From Phytohabitans rumicis (GTDB lineage Bacteria > Actinomycetota > Actinomycetes > Mycobacteriales > Micromonosporaceae): DNA of 64,000 nt. Under the pieces are notes generated by a model that saw only the letters and a list, made by a program, of their open reading frames with translations, searched no databases and was not told the DNA's origin. The DNA is taken from positions 964,827-1,028,826 of the forward strand of contig NZ_BLPG01000002.1 in assembly GCF_011764445.1 (NCBI RefSeq), written 5' to 3'. Shown piece by piece: positions 62,934-64,000 of the stretch. Within the stretch, counting starts at the first letter, position 1, and each line of letters starts with the position of its first letter. The position numbers and the translations under genes are program-made.

Positions 62934-63867
62934 CTGGGCCGGGCGCAACCTGGACCTGGTCGGGTTGGGCGCGCTGCTGGCGGTGGTGCTCGTGGCGTAC
63001 CAGCGGCTGGACCCGACGCTGCTGGAGCCGGCCACCGTCACCATCCTGTCCGCGCAGTTCCTGCCGCTGATCCTGGCCGCGGTGGCGCAGACCATCGTGA
63101 TGCTCACCGGCGGGATCGACCTGTCGCTCGGGGCGGTGCTCGCGCTGGGCATGGCGGTGTTCGCGGTCACCGCGCCGGACAGCACCGGCGGCGTGCTGGC
63201 CGCCATGGCGCTGGCGCTGGTTGTCACCATGCTCGCCGGGGCGGCCAACGGCGCCCTGGTGGCGTTCGCCGGGCTGCCGCCGATCATCGTCACGCTGGCC
63301 GCGTCGTTCCTGTGGGGCGGCGTCACCCTGATCGTGCTGCCGCAGCCCGGCGGGCACGTCCCGGCCGGGCTGGTACGGGCGTACAACCAGGGCTGGTACG
63401 GCCTGGCGCTGCCCGCGGTCGCGGTGCTGCTGGCCCTGGGCCTGTGGAAGCTGGTCAAGACGACCCGCTTCGGGCTGGCCCTGTACGCGGTCGGCGGCAA
63501 CGAGCACGGCGCGTTCGCCAGCGGCATCGACACCCGCCGGACCAAGATCCTCGGGTACGCCCTGGCGGGCCTGTTCACCGGGCTGGCCGGCATCGGGCTG
63601 GCCATCCAGACCGGCTCCGGCGACCCGACGATCGGCGCGCCGTACACGCTGAACTCGATCGCGGTCGCGGTGCTCGGCGGGATCAGCTTCTTCGGCGGGG
63701 TGGGACGGATGCGCGGCACCCTGCTGGGCGCGCTGCTGCTCGGCCTGCTGACCAACCTGCTGCTGTTCACCGGGATCTCGACCTTCTACCAGATGATCCT
63801 GCAGGGCGTCGTGCTCGTCGTCGCGGTCGCGATCAAGACCCTGGCGACCAGGGAAAGGGTGGCGTGA
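62926..63867 (+). CDS. Sugar ABC transporter permease (RbsC type)
   Basis: A 313-residue protein with eight to ten hydrophobic segments. It has TIVMLTGGIDLSLGAVLALG and AVGGNEHGAFASGIDTRRTK, signatures of ribose-type permeases. It starts 8 bases before the ATPase stop and its stop overlaps the next permease start (TGATG). One of two permeases in the complex. Confidence 0.9.
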   Translation: MRDWAGRNLDLVGLGALLAVVLVAYQRLDPTLLEPATVTILSAQFLPLILAAVAQTIVMLTGGIDLSLGAVLALGMAVFAVTAPDSTGGVLAAMALALVVTMLAGAANGALVAFAGLPPIIVTLAASFLWGGVTLIVLPQPGGHVPAGLVRAYNQGWYGLALPAVAVLLALGLWKLVKTTRFGLALYAVGGNEHGAFASGIDTRRTKILGYALAGLFTGLAGIGLAIQTGSGDPTIGAPYTLNSIAVAVLGGISFFGGVGRMRGTLLGALLLGLLTNLLLFTGISTFYQMILQGVVLVVAVAIKTLATRERVA

Positions 63868-64000
63868 TGACCACGATCCGGGCCGGACTGCGGCACAACC
63901 GGGCCGCGTGGGCGTTCGGCGTGCTGGCGCTGACCTGGCTGGCCGCGATCCTGTTCGCGAACGGGTTCGGCAGCGTCTCCAGCGTGCGCTACCTGGTGCA
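63867..64000 (+). CDS. Second sugar ABC permease (3' end outside window)
   Basis: The frame from ATG 63867 opens MTTIRAGLRHNRAAWAFGVL followed by a hydrophobic first helix (ALTWLAAILFANGF). Position and N-terminus indicate the second RbsC-type permease of the importer. Only 44 residues are visible. Confidence 0.75.
   Translation, partial: MTTIRAGLRHNRAAWAFGVLALTWLAAILFANGFGSVSSVRYLV

Overview
The window is high-GC actinobacterial chromosome with frequent GTG and occasional TTG starts, tight same-strand gene pairs and many one-component regulators. A GerW/YtfJ-type sporulation protein, a TIGR03084-type DinB protein and a DUF222/HNH endonuclease point to a spore-forming actinomycete; Micromonosporaceae is my inference, not proven. 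No rRNA, tRNA, CRISPR array, prophage or insertion sequence was recognised.

Layout. 1-5.4 kb: the end of a GMC oxidoreductase, a carboxymuconolactone decarboxylase-like protein, AraC and MerR regulators, a DinB protein and an SCP2 protein. 5.5-13.1 kb: a DUF3267 membrane protein, a PadR regulator with its membrane partner, remnants of HAD and NUDIX genes, DUF222/HNH, an alpha/beta hydrolase, PucR and an SDR. 13.1-19.5 kb: a secreted subtilase coupled to a membrane-anchored thermolysin-like protease. 19.6-24.9 kb: a LacI-controlled sugar ABC importer with a sulfatase. 25.1-33.6 kb: a CBS protein, HAD phosphatase, hydrolase, acyltransferase, two-component system, TPR-like protein, MBL hydrolase, membrane protein and a small secreted protein. 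34-41.5 kb: a cupin dioxygenase and LysR, then a nitric oxide synthase facing a clavaminate-synthase-like oxygenase and followed by a GNAT, then a LexA-family repressor, a PLDc_N/SHOCT protein and GerW. 41.5-49.1 kb: a GTP cyclohydrolase II, nitroreductase and deaminase operon behind palindromic operators, two pectate lyases, a repeat-rich gap and an MMPL exporter. 49.3-57.1 kb: a penicillin-acylase-like hydrolase, amino-acid-type binding protein, TetR, PfkB kinase, B-type DyP peroxidase and a TIM-barrel-like protein. 57.1-64 kb: a regulator, amidohydrolase and RidA operon divergent from an RbsABC-type sugar importer that runs off the end.

Two features cut across the window. First, five intact copies and one half copy of an intergenic palindromic repeat share one geometry: GATCAAGG units 19 bp apart, a 53-bp centre, and inverted units again 19 bp apart. 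Second, 14 otherwise well-conserved genes contain 19 apparent frameshifts, and every one is repaired by adding a single base, often in a G or C run. That points to uncorrected deletions in the assembly rather than mass gene decay, so those genes are annotated across the shift.

The most interesting functional unit is the locus around 37-39.8 kb. A NOS oxygenase lies head to head with an HxE-type 2-oxoglutarate oxygenase of the group that includes arginine hydroxylases, so two arginine-modifying enzymes may work together.
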